Assembly (NCBI RefSeq): GCF_003054705.1
Contig: NZ_QAYX01000024.1
Span: forward strand, 496,001-560,000
From: Opitutus sp. ER46
Lineage (GTDB): Bacteria > Verrucomicrobiota > Verrucomicrobiia > Opitutales > Opitutaceae
Direction of reading: 5' to 3'
Length of the DNA stretch: 64,000 bases
Under the pieces are notes generated by a model. It searched no databases, was not told the origin of the DNA, and worked only from the letters and a program-made list of their open reading frames with translations. Each line of letters begins with the position of its first letter. Position 1 is the stretch's first letter. Of this stretch, positions 9,570 to 17,945 are shown in pieces. A program made the position numbers and the translations under genes.

Positions 9570-11687
9570 TTAGCGCGGGAGAATGCGGTCGAGCATCGGC
9601 TTCTTTTCCGGCGGGACCTGGCCGGGGGTGAGCTGCCGGAGGATGTCGTCGCGCTGGGGCAGACCGTCCACGCGCTTGAGGGCCTCGACGTTGTCGGCCG
9701 GCGTGTTGGTGAGCACGTAGGGACGCAGGAAGAAGATGAGCTCGCTGCGCGTGTTGTCATTCGTGCGCGGGCCGAAGAGGTCGCCGATGATCGGGATCGG
9801 GCCGAGCCGGCTGCGGCTCTTGGAGTTGTACTTCCGCTGCAGGCCGCCGAGGACGATGATCTCGCCGTTCTTGACGCTGACGAAGGAGGAGGTGGTGCGG
9901 TTGAGGACGATCGGGACCTTGTTGCCGTCGATCTCGGTTTCACCGCCGACCTCGTCGACCGTCTGCTTGATGTCGAGCTGGACGGAGCCGTCGACGCCGA
10001 TCAGCGGCGTCACCGTGAGGTCGATACCGATCTTCTGCATCGTGGTCGTCGAGGTGGAGCCGCCGCCGAGGCTGCTGCTGACGGTGCCGCTGACGATCGG
10101 GCGGCTTTCGCCGACGAAGATGTTGGCCTCCTTGGCGTGGGAGGTGGTGATCGTCGGGTGCGAGAGGATGATGGTGTTGGATTTCGTTGCGGACGTGCCG
10201 AGCGTCACGATGCCCGTGAGGTCGATGGAGCGGCCGAGGCTGCCCGGCCCGCCGAGGCGGCTGGTGCTGGCGTAGGTCGTGTTACCGATGCCGCTGAGGG
10301 CGATGCCGGCGCCGGAGCCGGCGAAGCCGACGAGCCGGTCGCCGTCGAGTTGGAGCCCGAGCGAGGAGACGCCGGTCTCGTTGTTGTTCGTCAGCGTGAC
10401 CTCGGTGATCACGACCTCGATGCGCACCTGGGCGAGCACGATGTCGAGTTTGTCGATCAGCTGCTTGAGGAGGCTGATGTCGTCGGTGGTGCCGGAGACG
10501 ACGATGGAGTTGCTGCGCTCGTCGGGGACGACGGTGACGTAAGCGGAGAACTCGGTGGAGCCGGCGCTGTCGCCCAGGAGGCTGGCGACGGTCGGGGTGG
10601 CGTTGGCGGCGTTCCCGCCGGCGGCCGGGAGCGGGCGCGGTGTGGCGTCGGGTTGGGTGCCCTGGCGAAGCCGGGTCGACTGCGAGCGCTCGCTGACCTG
10701 GTTCTGGCCCTTGACGATCGAGGTCAGGACGGTGGCCATGTCGGCGGCTTTGGCGTGCTTGAGGTAGATGACGTCGTTGCGGGTGTTGGGATCGGCCTTG
10801 ACGTCGAGTCTGGCAATGAGGTCGTCGAAGAACTCCACCTGGCGCCGGTCGGTGATGAGGATGACCTGGTTGGCGCGGTCGTCGGCGCTGTAGCTGGTGC
10901 CGGTGCCGATCTGCTGCTGGATGGGCTGCAGCATGGTGCGGATCTTGTTCACGACATCGCTGGCCTTGGCGCCGTTGCGCAGCTGGTAGAACTTGGTGGC
11001 CATGCCGCCGGCGATGGGGCGGTCCATCTCCTTCAGGAGCGTCTCGATGCGCTGCAGGTTGGAGATGCTGTCGGTGATGAGAATGGCGTTCGCGTTGGGG
11101 AAGAGGACCTGGCCGCCGAGGTTGGGATTGCTCAGCGTGGCGAGCATCGTCTGGAACTCCTGGGCGCGGAGGAACTCGAGCTGGAAGAGCTTGGAGGCGA
11201 GGGCGCTGCTCGGCGGCAGGTTCAGGGTGCTGTCCCAGATCAGCTCGGGGGCCTCGACGCGGGCGGCGTTGAGCTGGACGATCTTGAGGGCGTCCTCACC
11301 CATCGGGATGACGGCGATGCCGTTCATGGCCAGCATCGTCTCAAGGTAGAGCACCGCCTGGGACTTGGTGATCGGCTTGGTGGTCTTGAGCGTGTAGCCG
11401 GTCGGCGCAGCCGGGAGCGCCGGCGGCAGGAGGATGACCTTGCCGGTGTAGAGCTGGATCATGTCCAGCACGCCATCGATATCGATGCCGGCGAAGTTCA
11501 TCGAGACCGGCTCGTTGTCGGTGACTTCGGGCGTATTAACGACTTGCGCAGGGGCGGCGGCGGGGCCCACGGGCTGGGCGGCGGCGGGCGGGTTCTGGGG
11601 CAGGGGCGACGGCGACTGCGCGAACGCGCACGAGAGAACAGCCAGAGGCAGGCCCGCGGAGCACAGACGGACAAAGCGCGAAATCAT
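9570..11687 (-). CDS. gspD: Type II secretion outer-membrane secretin GspD
   Basis: A protein of 705 residues with a signal peptide (about 1-23, ending CAFAQ). The periplasmic part has an N0-like domain (about 50-130) and N1-N3 repeats (about 155-400), including QLEFLRAQEF, FYQLRNGAKASDVV and VIYLKHAKAADM. A Ser/Asn-rich stretch is followed by the secretin core (about 430-650), with HPTITTSHAKEANIFVGE and the C-terminal VLGGLQRKYN plus IPIIGDLFG motif. It forms the outer-membrane channel of the T2SS. It is the first gene of the minus-strand D-E-F operon, and a 170-bp gap separates it from the divergent aroC. No GspC-like gene is visible in the window. Confidence 0.93.
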   Translation of the reverse strand: MISRFVRLCSAGLPLAVLSCAFAQSPSPLPQNPPAAAQPVGPAAAPAQVVNTPEVTDNEPVSMNFAGIDIDGVLDMIQLYTGKVILLPPALPAAPTGYTLKTTKPITKSQAVLYLETMLAMNGIAVIPMGEDALKIVQLNAARVEAPELIWDSTLNLPPSSALASKLFQLEFLRAQEFQTMLATLSNPNLGGQVLFPNANAILITDSISNLQRIETLLKEMDRPIAGGMATKFYQLRNGAKASDVVNKIRTMLQPIQQQIGTGTSYSADDRANQVILITDRRQVEFFDDLIARLDVKADPNTRNDVIYLKHAKAADMATVLTSIVKGQNQVSERSQSTRLRQGTQPDATPRPLPAAGGNAANATPTVASLLGDSAGSTEFSAYVTVVPDERSNSIVVSGTTDDISLLKQLIDKLDIVLAQVRIEVVITEVTLTNNNETGVSSLGLQLDGDRLVGFAGSGAGIALSGIGNTTYASTSRLGGPGSLGRSIDLTGIVTLGTSATKSNTIILSHPTITTSHAKEANIFVGESRPIVSGTVSSSLGGGSTSTTTMQKIGIDLTVTPLIGVDGSVQLDIKQTVDEVGGETEIDGNKVPIVLNRTTSSFVSVKNGEIIVLGGLQRKYNSKSRSRLGPIPIIGDLFGPRTNDNTRSELIFFLRPYVLTNTPADNVEALKRVDGLPQRDDILRQLTPGQVPPEKKPMLDRILPR

Positions 11688-11857
11688 GCGAAGGAGAGGG
11701 AATTGGGTAGCAGCGGCGCGAAAGGCAAATCACAGGCCAATGCCTTGCCGATGTAAACGGTGATTTGTGAGGGACTCTGACGGCATTCGGGCTGAAAAGT
11801 TGCCGACGCTTTTTTGCATCGCAAAACCTCGGCCAGGCCTTTGGTTGGCCAACGCCT

Positions 11858-12973
11858 ATGCCGAACAGCTTCGGACATCTCTTTCGCATAACCACCTGGG
11901 GCGAAAGCCATGGCGCAGCGGTTGGCGTGGTGATTGACGGATGTCCGCCGCGGCTGCCACTGGAGCCGGCGGAGATCCAGGCCGAGCTGGACCGGCGGCG
12001 GCCGGGTCAGAGTGACATCGTGACGCCTCGCAAGGAGGAGGATCGCGTGGAGATCCTGTCCGGCTGGTTCGAAGGCAAGACGACGGGGACCCCGCTTTCA
12101 CTACTGGTGCGCAACGCCGACCAGCGGCCGGGTGCGTACGACGAGATGCGCGACAAGTTCCGGCCCTCGCACGCGGATTTCGCCTATCAGGCCAAATTTG
12201 GCATTCGCGACCACCGTGGCGGCGGGCGGAGTTCGGCCCGCGAGACGATCGGCCGCGTGGCGGCCGGGGCCATTGCCAAGAAGCTGCTCGCGCGGCGCGG
12301 GCAGGCGGCGGGGGGATCGCCGGTCGAGATCCGGGCGTTTTTGACCCAGGTGCACGACATCGTGGTGCCGGTGGGCGCGCTGACGGCGTTTCCCTCGCTG
12401 GCGGAAGTCGAGGCCACGCCGGTGCGGTGTCCGCATCTCCCCACGGCCGAGCGGATGATCGAGCGGATCAAGGCGGTGCGCAGCGAAGGCGACTCGGTGG
12501 GCGGCATCATCGAGTGCCGGGTGCGGGGCGTGCCGGCCGGGCTGGGCGAGCCGGTGTTTGACCGATTGGAGGCTGACTTGGCGAAGGCGATGCTGTCGCT
12601 CCCGGCGACGAAGGGCTTCGAGATCGGGAGCGGCTTTGGCGGCGCGGCGATGCGCGGCAGCGAGCACAACGACGCGTTCGAGTCGCGCGGGGGCCGCGTG
12701 CGGACGGTGTCCAATCGCAGTGGCGGCGTGCAGGGCGGCATCAGCAACGGCGAGGAACTCGTGTTCCGCATCGCCTTCAAGCCGACCGCCACCATTTTGC
12801 AGGCGCAGCGCACCGTCGACGTGAAGGGCGCGCCGACCGAGCTCATGGGCCGCGGGCGCCACGATCCCTGCGTGGTGCCGCGCGCGGTGCCGATCGTCGA
12901 GGCGATGACGGCGCTGGTGCTGGTCGACCACTGGATGCGCCAGGACGCCCAGTGCGGCGCCTTCGCCGGCTGA
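11858..12973 (+). CDS. aroC: Chorismate synthase
   Basis: A protein of 371 residues, the normal length for the family. It catalyses the last shikimate-pathway step, trans-elimination of phosphate from EPSP to chorismate, using reduced FMN. Signatures seen: the N-terminal [14 protein letters not shown] block (signature 1), [18 protein letters not shown] (signature 3 region) and a C-terminal [18 protein letters not shown] block. It is divergent from gspD and unrelated to it. A short inverted repeat TTTTGC-atc-GCAAAA (11812-11826) sits 30 bp before the start codon. Confidence 0.96.
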   Translation: MPNSFGHLFRITTWGESHGAAVGVVIDGCPPRLPLEPAEIQAELDRRRPGQSDIVTPRKEEDRVEILSGWFEGKTTGTPLSLLVRNADQRPGAYDEMRDKFRPSHADFAYQAKFGIRDHRGGGRSSARETIGRVAAGAIAKKLLARRGQAAGGSPVEIRAFLTQVHDIVVPVGALTAFPSLAEVEATPVRCPHLPTAERMIERIKAVRSEGDSVGGIIECRVRGVPAGLGEPVFDRLEADLAKAMLSLPATKGFEIGSGFGGAAMRGSEHNDAFESRGGRVRTVSNRSGGVQGGISNGEELVFRIAFKPTATILQAQRTVDVKGAPTELMGRGRHDPCVVPRAVPIVEAMTALVLVDHWMRQDAQCGAFAG

Positions 12974-13062
12974 GGCCGGGGGACGTGGAGTCGCCGGCGA
13001 GGGGCGGGCCGGGCCGTGCGGACGCTTGTCTTCCGCGCCGTCCGGGACTTGCTGGGGGGATT

Positions 13063-13824
13063 ATGGCAGCGTCCGAAAAAACTCTCGTTTACCTCGTGCT
13101 GGGCGCGGCGGGCTCCGGCCGGCGCCAGATCCTAGCGGACCTGATCGATGCCGGACTGACCTCCGCGGATCGCGCGGCGGTGCTGATCGAGGCGGGTGAG
13201 GTGGCCGATGCGGCCGATGGCAAGTTGCCCAACCTGGGCCGTTGGACCTGGCGCGACGCCAGCATCGAGGCGCAGATGCCCGCGGGCATGACGCACGTCT
13301 TCCTCGTGGCGTCGGGCCGCGCCAGCCAAGTGGACCAGGTCGAGGCGTTCAAGGGCTGGCTGGAGCTGCAGGATGCGGAGCTCGGGCGGATCCTGGCGGT
13401 GGTGAACTGCCAGCTTGTGGCGGCCCATTCGCCGCTGCTGGCCTGGTATGAGGCCTGTGTGCACTTCGCGGACGTGGTGCTGCTGACGAAGCGCGAAGGC
13501 GTGGAGAACAAGTGGCTCAGCGACTTCCTCACGCACTTCAAGAAGCAGTACTATCCCTGCGTGTTTGAGACGGTGAAGGCCGGGCGCGTGAAGAATCCGG
13601 CGCTGGTGCTGGATCCCCAGGCGCGCCGGATGACGCACGTCTTCGACGAGGAGCAGGACTGGATCCTCACCAACGCGGAGGGCGAGGAGGTCGACGAGGA
13701 AGATGAGAACCTCGACGAGGATGAGGAACTGCAGGCGAAGCCCGAGGAAGACCCCTATTTCGTGCGCCGCAGCGAGGGTGGCCGGCGCCTCAAGGAGCTG
13801 CCAGATATCAATAAGTTCCTATAG
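13063..13824 (+). CDS. CobW/GTPase-like protein with degenerate P-loop and acidic tail
   Basis: A protein of 253 residues from the ATG at 13063; an upstream in-frame extension has no good start. The N-terminus has a hydrophobic beta strand followed by GAAGSGRR (14-21 region), which has the shape of a Walker A loop but with Arg for the essential Lys and Arg for Ser/Thr. LAVVNCQL and VVLLTKREG stand where CobW-type GTPases have their Walker B-like and NKxD-like strands. The C-terminal part has a strongly acidic stretch (about 203-225, EVDEEDENLDEDEEL) and ends in a basic/hydrophobic patch. I infer a CobW-related fold whose nucleotide binding may be lost or altered. It follows aroC by 89 bp with no functional link evident. 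Confidence 0.5.
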   Translation: MAASEKTLVYLVLGAAGSGRRQILADLIDAGLTSADRAAVLIEAGEVADAADGKLPNLGRWTWRDASIEAQMPAGMTHVFLVASGRASQVDQVEAFKGWLELQDAELGRILAVVNCQLVAAHSPLLAWYEACVHFADVVLLTKREGVENKWLSDFLTHFKKQYYPCVFETVKAGRVKNPALVLDPQARRMTHVFDEEQDWILTNAEGEEVDEEDENLDEDEELQAKPEEDPYFVRRSEGGRRLKELPDINKFL

Positions 13825-13876
13825 TTGGCGTGGGTGAAAACCTGGCTCGCTTCGCGAGCCGGGTGACAATACCGAC

Positions 13877-14797
13877 TTGCCCGTGTCCCAAGCGCAGTAC
13901 GCCGGGCCGCTTCACCGCTGGCCCGGCGAAATTTCCCGCTTTTTCTGGCTGCACCTGCTGGCCCGCCGACGTTTCGCGCGCGGGGCCGGTGCGGCGCGGA
14001 CTGCGGGGGACAATGCGGGGGCGGCGGGCGGCGAACTGACGCTGTCGTTGACGACGCTGCCGTCGCGGCTGCCGTGGATCTTTCCGACGCTGAACTCGCT
14101 GCTCGACCAGACGCAGGCGCCGCGCCGGATCGTCCTGGCGATTCCGCGCCGGGCGGAACGGGATCCGCGGCCCTATCGCGTGCCGGAGGGCCTGCGCCGG
14201 CACCCGCGCATCGAACTCCTGGAGGCCGACCGCGACTGGGGCCCGGCGACGAAGCTCCTGCCGCTGCTGCAGCGCCTGCCGGCGGACAGCCAGGCGCCGA
14301 TCGTGATCGTGGATGACGACAACGTGTATCCGCGTGGTTTCGTGGCGACGCTGGCGGCGGCGGCGCGGGCGTGGCCGGACGCCGCGCTGGGGCTGCGCGG
14401 CTGGCCCGTGCCGACGAGCGGGCGCTGGGCCGACAGCCGCGAGTTCTTTGGCACCCGGATCGGCGCGCCGGTGGCGACCGACGTTTTGACCGGGTGTGGT
14501 GGCGTGCTGGTGCGGCCGGCGTTTTTCGACGCCGCGGTGTTCGACTATGCGGACGCGCCGGTCGGGGCGCGGTTTGCCGATGACCTCTGGTTCAGCGGGC
14601 ACCTGGCGCGGCGTGGCGTGCGGCGGCTGGTGGTGCCGACGACGGAGCGGTACGTTTACCTGCCGACGCTGGCGACCTGGCGGGGTGTCGGACTGGATCG
14701 CTCCGAGAACCGTGACGGCGGGAACAACGATCGGCTGCTGGCGCATTTTGCGCGCGACTGGGACCGGGGCGCCGTGGTCGGCGGGGTGCACGCATGA
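13877..14797 (+). CDS. Glycosyltransferase, GT2-like
   Basis: A protein of about 306 residues counted from the TTG at 13877; the GTG at 13883 is an equally possible start, two codons later. The core starts with LTLSLTTLPSRL, then IVIVDDDNVYP, a DXD-type metal and nucleotide-sugar site, and later a conserved RFADDLWFSGHLARRG block resembling the acceptor-side acidic motif. The donor and acceptor are not predictable. Its stop overlaps the start of the LicD-like gene (ATGA at 14794-14797), and a GT32-like gene follows, so the three probably decorate one surface glycan. No membrane segment is evident, so it is likely cytoplasmic or membrane-associated. Confidence 0.7.
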   Translation: MPVSQAQYAGPLHRWPGEISRFFWLHLLARRRFARGAGAARTAGDNAGAAGGELTLSLTTLPSRLPWIFPTLNSLLDQTQAPRRIVLAIPRRAERDPRPYRVPEGLRRHPRIELLEADRDWGPATKLLPLLQRLPADSQAPIVIVDDDNVYPRGFVATLAAAARAWPDAALGLRGWPVPTSGRWADSREFFGTRIGAPVATDVLTGCGGVLVRPAFFDAAVFDYADAPVGARFADDLWFSGHLARRGVRRLVVPTTERYVYLPTLATWRGVGLDRSENRDGGNNDRLLAHFARDWDRGAVVGGVHA

Positions 14798-15477
14798 AGG
14801 CGGGGCCGATCAATCCCGAGTCCGCCGCTGACGACGCCGTGGCGGTGGCTCCGCCGATCGATCCGGCCGTGGCGGGGCGGATCTACTGGCTCGTGCAGGG
14901 GTTCGCGGAGATCGCCGCGCGCGCCGGCATCCGTTTCTGGCTGAGCGAAGGCACGCTGCTCGGGGTGGTCCGGCATGGCGGGCTGATCCCGTGGGACGAC
15001 GACGCGGACCTGCATTTCTTCGCCAAGGACGAGCGGGCACTGTGGGCGCGACGGGAGGAGTTCCGGGCGCGCGGCTGCGACCTCTGCCGCTGGTGGGGCG
15101 GCTACAAGGTGTACTGGCAGGGCGGCGAGCCGGTGCCGGGCCATCCGCACCGGTATCCCGCGATCGACCTCTTCCCGGCGAGGCGCAACTGGCGCGGACG
15201 CATCGTGTACGCGCGCCTGCGCGCCCGGCTCGTGTGGCCCCGCGTGTACCTGCGAGAGGACGAGCTGTTCCCGCTCGTCGAGCGGCCCTTCGGCCCGTTG
15301 CGGCTGCCGTGTCCGCGGGAGCATGACGCGTATTTCGTGCGCAACTACGGACCCGACTGGGCGACGGTGGCTTACCGCACGTTTGACCACCGGCTCGAGC
15401 GGCGCGTGGCGCGCCGCCGGGTGGTGCTGACTGATTTTCGCCCGGCCGGCTACGTGTGGCCGGCCGAGCCCTCCTGA
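14794..15477 (+). CDS. LicD-family (nucleotidyltransferase-like) phosphotransferase
   Basis: A protein of 227 residues. The LicD signature lies near residues 48-70: FWLSEGTLLG, RHGGLIPWDDDADL, with the acidic cluster that binds metal. The second half has the WGGYKVYW and PAIDLFP elements typical of the family. Family members transfer phosphocholine or related groups to lipopolysaccharide, teichoic acid or glycans; the actual group cannot be read from the sequence. It overlaps the upstream glycosyltransferase by 4 bp and is separated from the GT32-like gene by 1 bp, so the three form a tight operon. Confidence 0.85.
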   Translation: MKAGPINPESAADDAVAVAPPIDPAVAGRIYWLVQGFAEIAARAGIRFWLSEGTLLGVVRHGGLIPWDDDADLHFFAKDERALWARREEFRARGCDLCRWWGGYKVYWQGGEPVPGHPHRYPAIDLFPARRNWRGRIVYARLRARLVWPRVYLREDELFPLVERPFGPLRLPCPREHDAYFVRNYGPDWATVAYRTFDHRLERRVARRRVVLTDFRPAGYVWPAEPS

Positions 15478-15478
15478 C

Positions 15479-16387
15479 ATGATCCCGCGCATCATCCACC
15501 AGACCTGGAAGACCCGTGAGTTGACGGGCGAATTTGCCGCGTACCAGGCGTCGTGGCGCCGGCTGCATCCGGATTGGGAATACCGCTTCTACGACGATGC
15601 GGACTGCCGCCGGCTGGTGGCGGAGGGGTTTCCCGAGCTGCTGGCGCTGTATGAGGCGCTGCCGCGGGCGGTCCTGCGGGCCGACCTGTTCCGCTATCTC
15701 GCGGTCTGCCGCCATGGCGGCATCTATGCGGACATCGACATGGAGTGCCGGAAGCCGCACGGGCCGTTGCTGGACCGGGCGGACCTGGTGCTCGGCGTGG
15801 AGGAGACGGTGTCGCCGATCGAGGCGCGCCGCCTGCTGAACCCGTATCGGACGCGGATCGCGAACTGCATTTTTGCCGCGGCGCCGGGGCATCCGTACCT
15901 GCGCCTGGCGATCGACGAGATCCGGCAGGTGGCGGGGCGGATCGACGAACTGGCGGTGGTGGAGGCGACGGGCCCGGGGCTGCTCACGCGGCTGCTGCAC
16001 GAACACGCGGCGGAGTTTCCGTATCGACTCGTGCCGCAGATCTGCTGGACGCCGCCGACGCGACCGCCGTACCCGGACCTGTATCCGTTCATGCGGCACG
16101 TCTGGGCCATCCACCATTTCGCGGGGACTTGGAAGCCGAACTACCGGCACATCGAGCCCGTTGGACGGGTGCTGCGCAACGCGGCCGCGGAGCTGCGGCA
16201 GAACGTGCGCGAGGCGCGGTCGGTGACCGAGGTCGTGCAGCATCTCGCGGTGAAGATCCCGCCCTCACCGGTATGGGCGGAGGATCTTGCCTTCTGGCGC
16301 CGGCGAGCGGGCGTGCGGACCGTGCCGCTGCTGGGCGCGGCGGCCGGCGCCGCCGGGCGGATCGGCGCGGCTCAAAACCAGCCGTAG
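15479..16387 (+). CDS. Glycosyltransferase, GT32 (Och1/capsular sugar-transferase type)
   Basis: A protein of 302 residues. It begins with IPRIIHQTWKT, the family hallmark, followed by WEYRFYDDADC, RADLFRYLAVCRHGGIYADID with a DXD motif (around residues 83-87), and a C-terminal WAIHHFAGTW motif. GT32 enzymes transfer mannose, galactose or other hexoses to glycans. It is the last gene of a three-gene glycan operon. Its 3' end overlaps the 3' end of the opposite-strand GT13-like gene by 16 bp, so the two are convergent. Confidence 0.88.
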   Translation: MIPRIIHQTWKTRELTGEFAAYQASWRRLHPDWEYRFYDDADCRRLVAEGFPELLALYEALPRAVLRADLFRYLAVCRHGGIYADIDMECRKPHGPLLDRADLVLGVEETVSPIEARRLLNPYRTRIANCIFAAAPGHPYLRLAIDEIRQVAGRIDELAVVEATGPGLLTRLLHEHAAEFPYRLVPQICWTPPTRPPYPDLYPFMRHVWAIHHFAGTWKPNYRHIEPVGRVLRNAAAELRQNVREARSVTEVVQHLAVKIPPSPVWAEDLAFWRRRAGVRTVPLLGAAAGAAGRIGAAQNQP

Positions 16388-17409
16388 CCGCAGTACGCTT
16401 CGAGCACGATGATGACGGCGGCCGCCGCGAGCAGGGTGAGCCGGCGCGCGCGGTTGCGGCTGAGCCCGTTGGGCAGCGGCGCGGCGGGCTTGAGATCGAC
16501 GCAGGGGGGCGTCGCAAGGTCCGCCTCGTGCAGCGCGGGGGCGGCGGCGTAGGCGAGCGGCTCGTCGTTGAGGAGGATGCCGGCCCACTTGGGGTTGTTC
16601 TCCAGCTCGGTGAAGTTGACGCCGCCCTGCATGCCGATCGTGCGCGAGCGGGCGAGTGCGGGCTTGTAGCAGCGGAGGCCGAGCTGGCGCTGGGTTTCGT
16701 CGAGTTTGAGGTCCCAGTTGAGGAACGACCACGTGGCGCGGACGCGCAGCCATTGCCGGCGGGTGATGGCCCAGCCCCAGCCGGGGAAGGCATCCTGGCC
16801 ATCGCGGGTGTTGCGGATGAGAGCGTACGGATGCGCGCGCGGATCGTAGCCGGTCGCGGGATCGGGCCGGGAGTGGAGATTGAAGGTGCTGACGCTGAGG
16901 ACGCGGTCGTCGGCGAGCACGTGGGTGAGGCACCATTCGAAGAAGCGCAGGAAGTCGGGGGAGACCACGATGTCGTCCTCCACCACGATGGCGGCTGGCG
17001 CTTGCATGCCCTCGAGCGCGAACCGCAGGAGAAAATGAATGTGGGTGGAGACGGCGTGGGTGCCGTCCCAAATCTGGCAGAGCAGGCCGCAGAACGGGCG
17101 CGTGTGGCGCAGGGCGATGACCCGCGTGAATTTTACGTCGCGGATGAGGGCGGCGACCTCGGGGTTGGAGCCATCCTGGGAAAGGACGAGCACCGTCTGG
17201 TCGATGCCTTCGACCCGGGAGAGGGAGTCGAGGACGGCGCGCAGGTACTGCGGACGACCGAAGGCCGGCAGAAGGATGGGGAGGGCGGGGCGTTGATCGC
17301 CCTGGCGGAACAGACGCAGCCCGCGCTGGAATTCGCGGGCATTGCACAGCCGCGTCCAGATGCCGGTGACCAGCAGGAGTGCGGCGGCCAGGGCGAGAAG
17401 CGTGATCAT
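16372..17409 (-). CDS. GnT-I-like (GT13) N-acetylglucosaminyltransferase homologue, membrane-anchored
   Basis: A protein of 345 residues from the ATG at 17407-17409, chosen because it directly precedes an N-terminal membrane anchor (MITLLALAAALLLVTGIW). The catalytic part has PILLPAFGRPQYLRAVLDSL, a VVEDDIVVSPDFLRFF block with the EDD metal-binding motif, and PGWGWAITRRQW. These resemble the eukaryotic Golgi enzyme GnT-I (MGAT1, GT13), which adds GlcNAc to mannose of N-glycans. A second hydrophobic stretch lies at the very C-terminus. Bacterial substrates are unknown. The gene is convergent with the GT32-like gene and near the LicD-like gene, which suggests a role in the same surface glycan. 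Confidence 0.75.
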   Translation of the reverse strand: MITLLALAAALLLVTGIWTRLCNAREFQRGLRLFRQGDQRPALPILLPAFGRPQYLRAVLDSLSRVEGIDQTVLVLSQDGSNPEVAALIRDVKFTRVIALRHTRPFCGLLCQIWDGTHAVSTHIHFLLRFALEGMQAPAAIVVEDDIVVSPDFLRFFEWCLTHVLADDRVLSVSTFNLHSRPDPATGYDPRAHPYALIRNTRDGQDAFPGWGWAITRRQWLRVRATWSFLNWDLKLDETQRQLGLRCYKPALARSRTIGMQGGVNFTELENNPKWAGILLNDEPLAYAAAPALHEADLATPPCVDLKPAAPLPNGLSRNRARRLTLLAAAAVIIVLEAYCGYGWF

Positions 17410-17612
17410 GGGGCGGCGGAGCCCGGCTGGATTACAGCATCTTGGCTGAGAACAAGATGGCTTGGCGGGCGACCGGAAGAGATTTCCTGATCCGAGTGTC
17501 GGACGCAAGCAGCCAAACCCGCGGGAGGAAGCGACGGCGTGCCCGGAGGAAATCCCGAATCTATTTTCTTGCCCCGGTTCTTCGCGCCGTTTCTCTTGCC
17601 CGTCCTACTGCT

Positions 17613-17697
17613 GCCCAGGTGGTGGAATTGGTAGACACGCAGGTCTCAGAAGCCTGTGCTTAACCGCATGGGGGTTCGAGTCCCCCCTTGGGCACCA
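17613..17697 (+). tRNA. tRNA-Leu (anticodon CAG)
   Basis: An 85-nt cloverleaf with a 7-bp acceptor stem (GCCCAGG with CTTGGGC, one G-U pair), a D-arm with GGTAGACACG, an anticodon stem CAGGT/GCCTG around loop CTCAGAA (anticodon CAG), a long variable arm typical of class II leucine tRNA, a T-arm with GGTTCGAGTCC, and an encoded CCA end at 17695-17697. It decodes CUG. Confidence 0.97.
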
Positions 17698-17737
17698 AAC
17701 GAAAACGCTTCCTAAGACCGGAAGCGTTTTCGTTTTT
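17697..17737 (+). terminator. Rho-independent terminator of tRNA-Leu
   Basis: A perfect 16-bp stem: AAACGAAAACGCTTCC (17697-17712), loop TAAGACC, then the exact complement (17720-17735), with a T-run at 17733-17737. It begins at the last base of the tRNA. Confidence 0.92.
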
Positions 17738-17824
17738 GTGGAGAGCGGGGTGTGGCGGCGGTCCCGCCCTGAAAGACGGAGGGCGCGGAGGCTGAAAGCC
17801 GGGTGGACCCGCGATCGAGCAGCA

Positions 17825-17875
17825 ATCGACAGGTTGACACGCCAGCGGGAGTGTCGATTTCTATAAGTATCGACA
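17825..17875 (+). promoter_or_regulatory. Operator-like repeats and promoter candidate upstream of the rhamnosidase gene
   Basis: The 7-mer ATCGACA occurs at 17825-17831 and 17869-17875, and in reverse complement (TGTCGAT) at 17852-17858. The last two form a 7-7 inverted repeat with a 10-bp spacer. A consensus-like TTGACA lies at 17834-17839, but the nearest -10-like TATAAG (17862-17867) gives an over-long spacer of 22 bp, which would suit an activated promoter. The rhamnosidase ATG is about 70 bp downstream of the last repeat. Confidence 0.45.
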
Positions 17876-17945
17876 TGCTGGATAATTATGCGGCGAGCAA
17901 TCCCGTGCGCCGCGGCGTGCCAGCGGTCATAGCGCCCTCCCCCTG

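Noticed and set aside
13844-13860. Hairpin GGCTCGC-ttc-GCGAGCC as a terminator after the CobW-like gene
   Set aside because: There is no T-run after it on the + strand, and no minus-strand gene would use the T-run on the other side.
17613-17697. tRNA-Leu as an integration site for a mobile element
   Set aside because: No integrase and no repeated 3' tRNA fragment were seen nearby, and the terminator follows directly.
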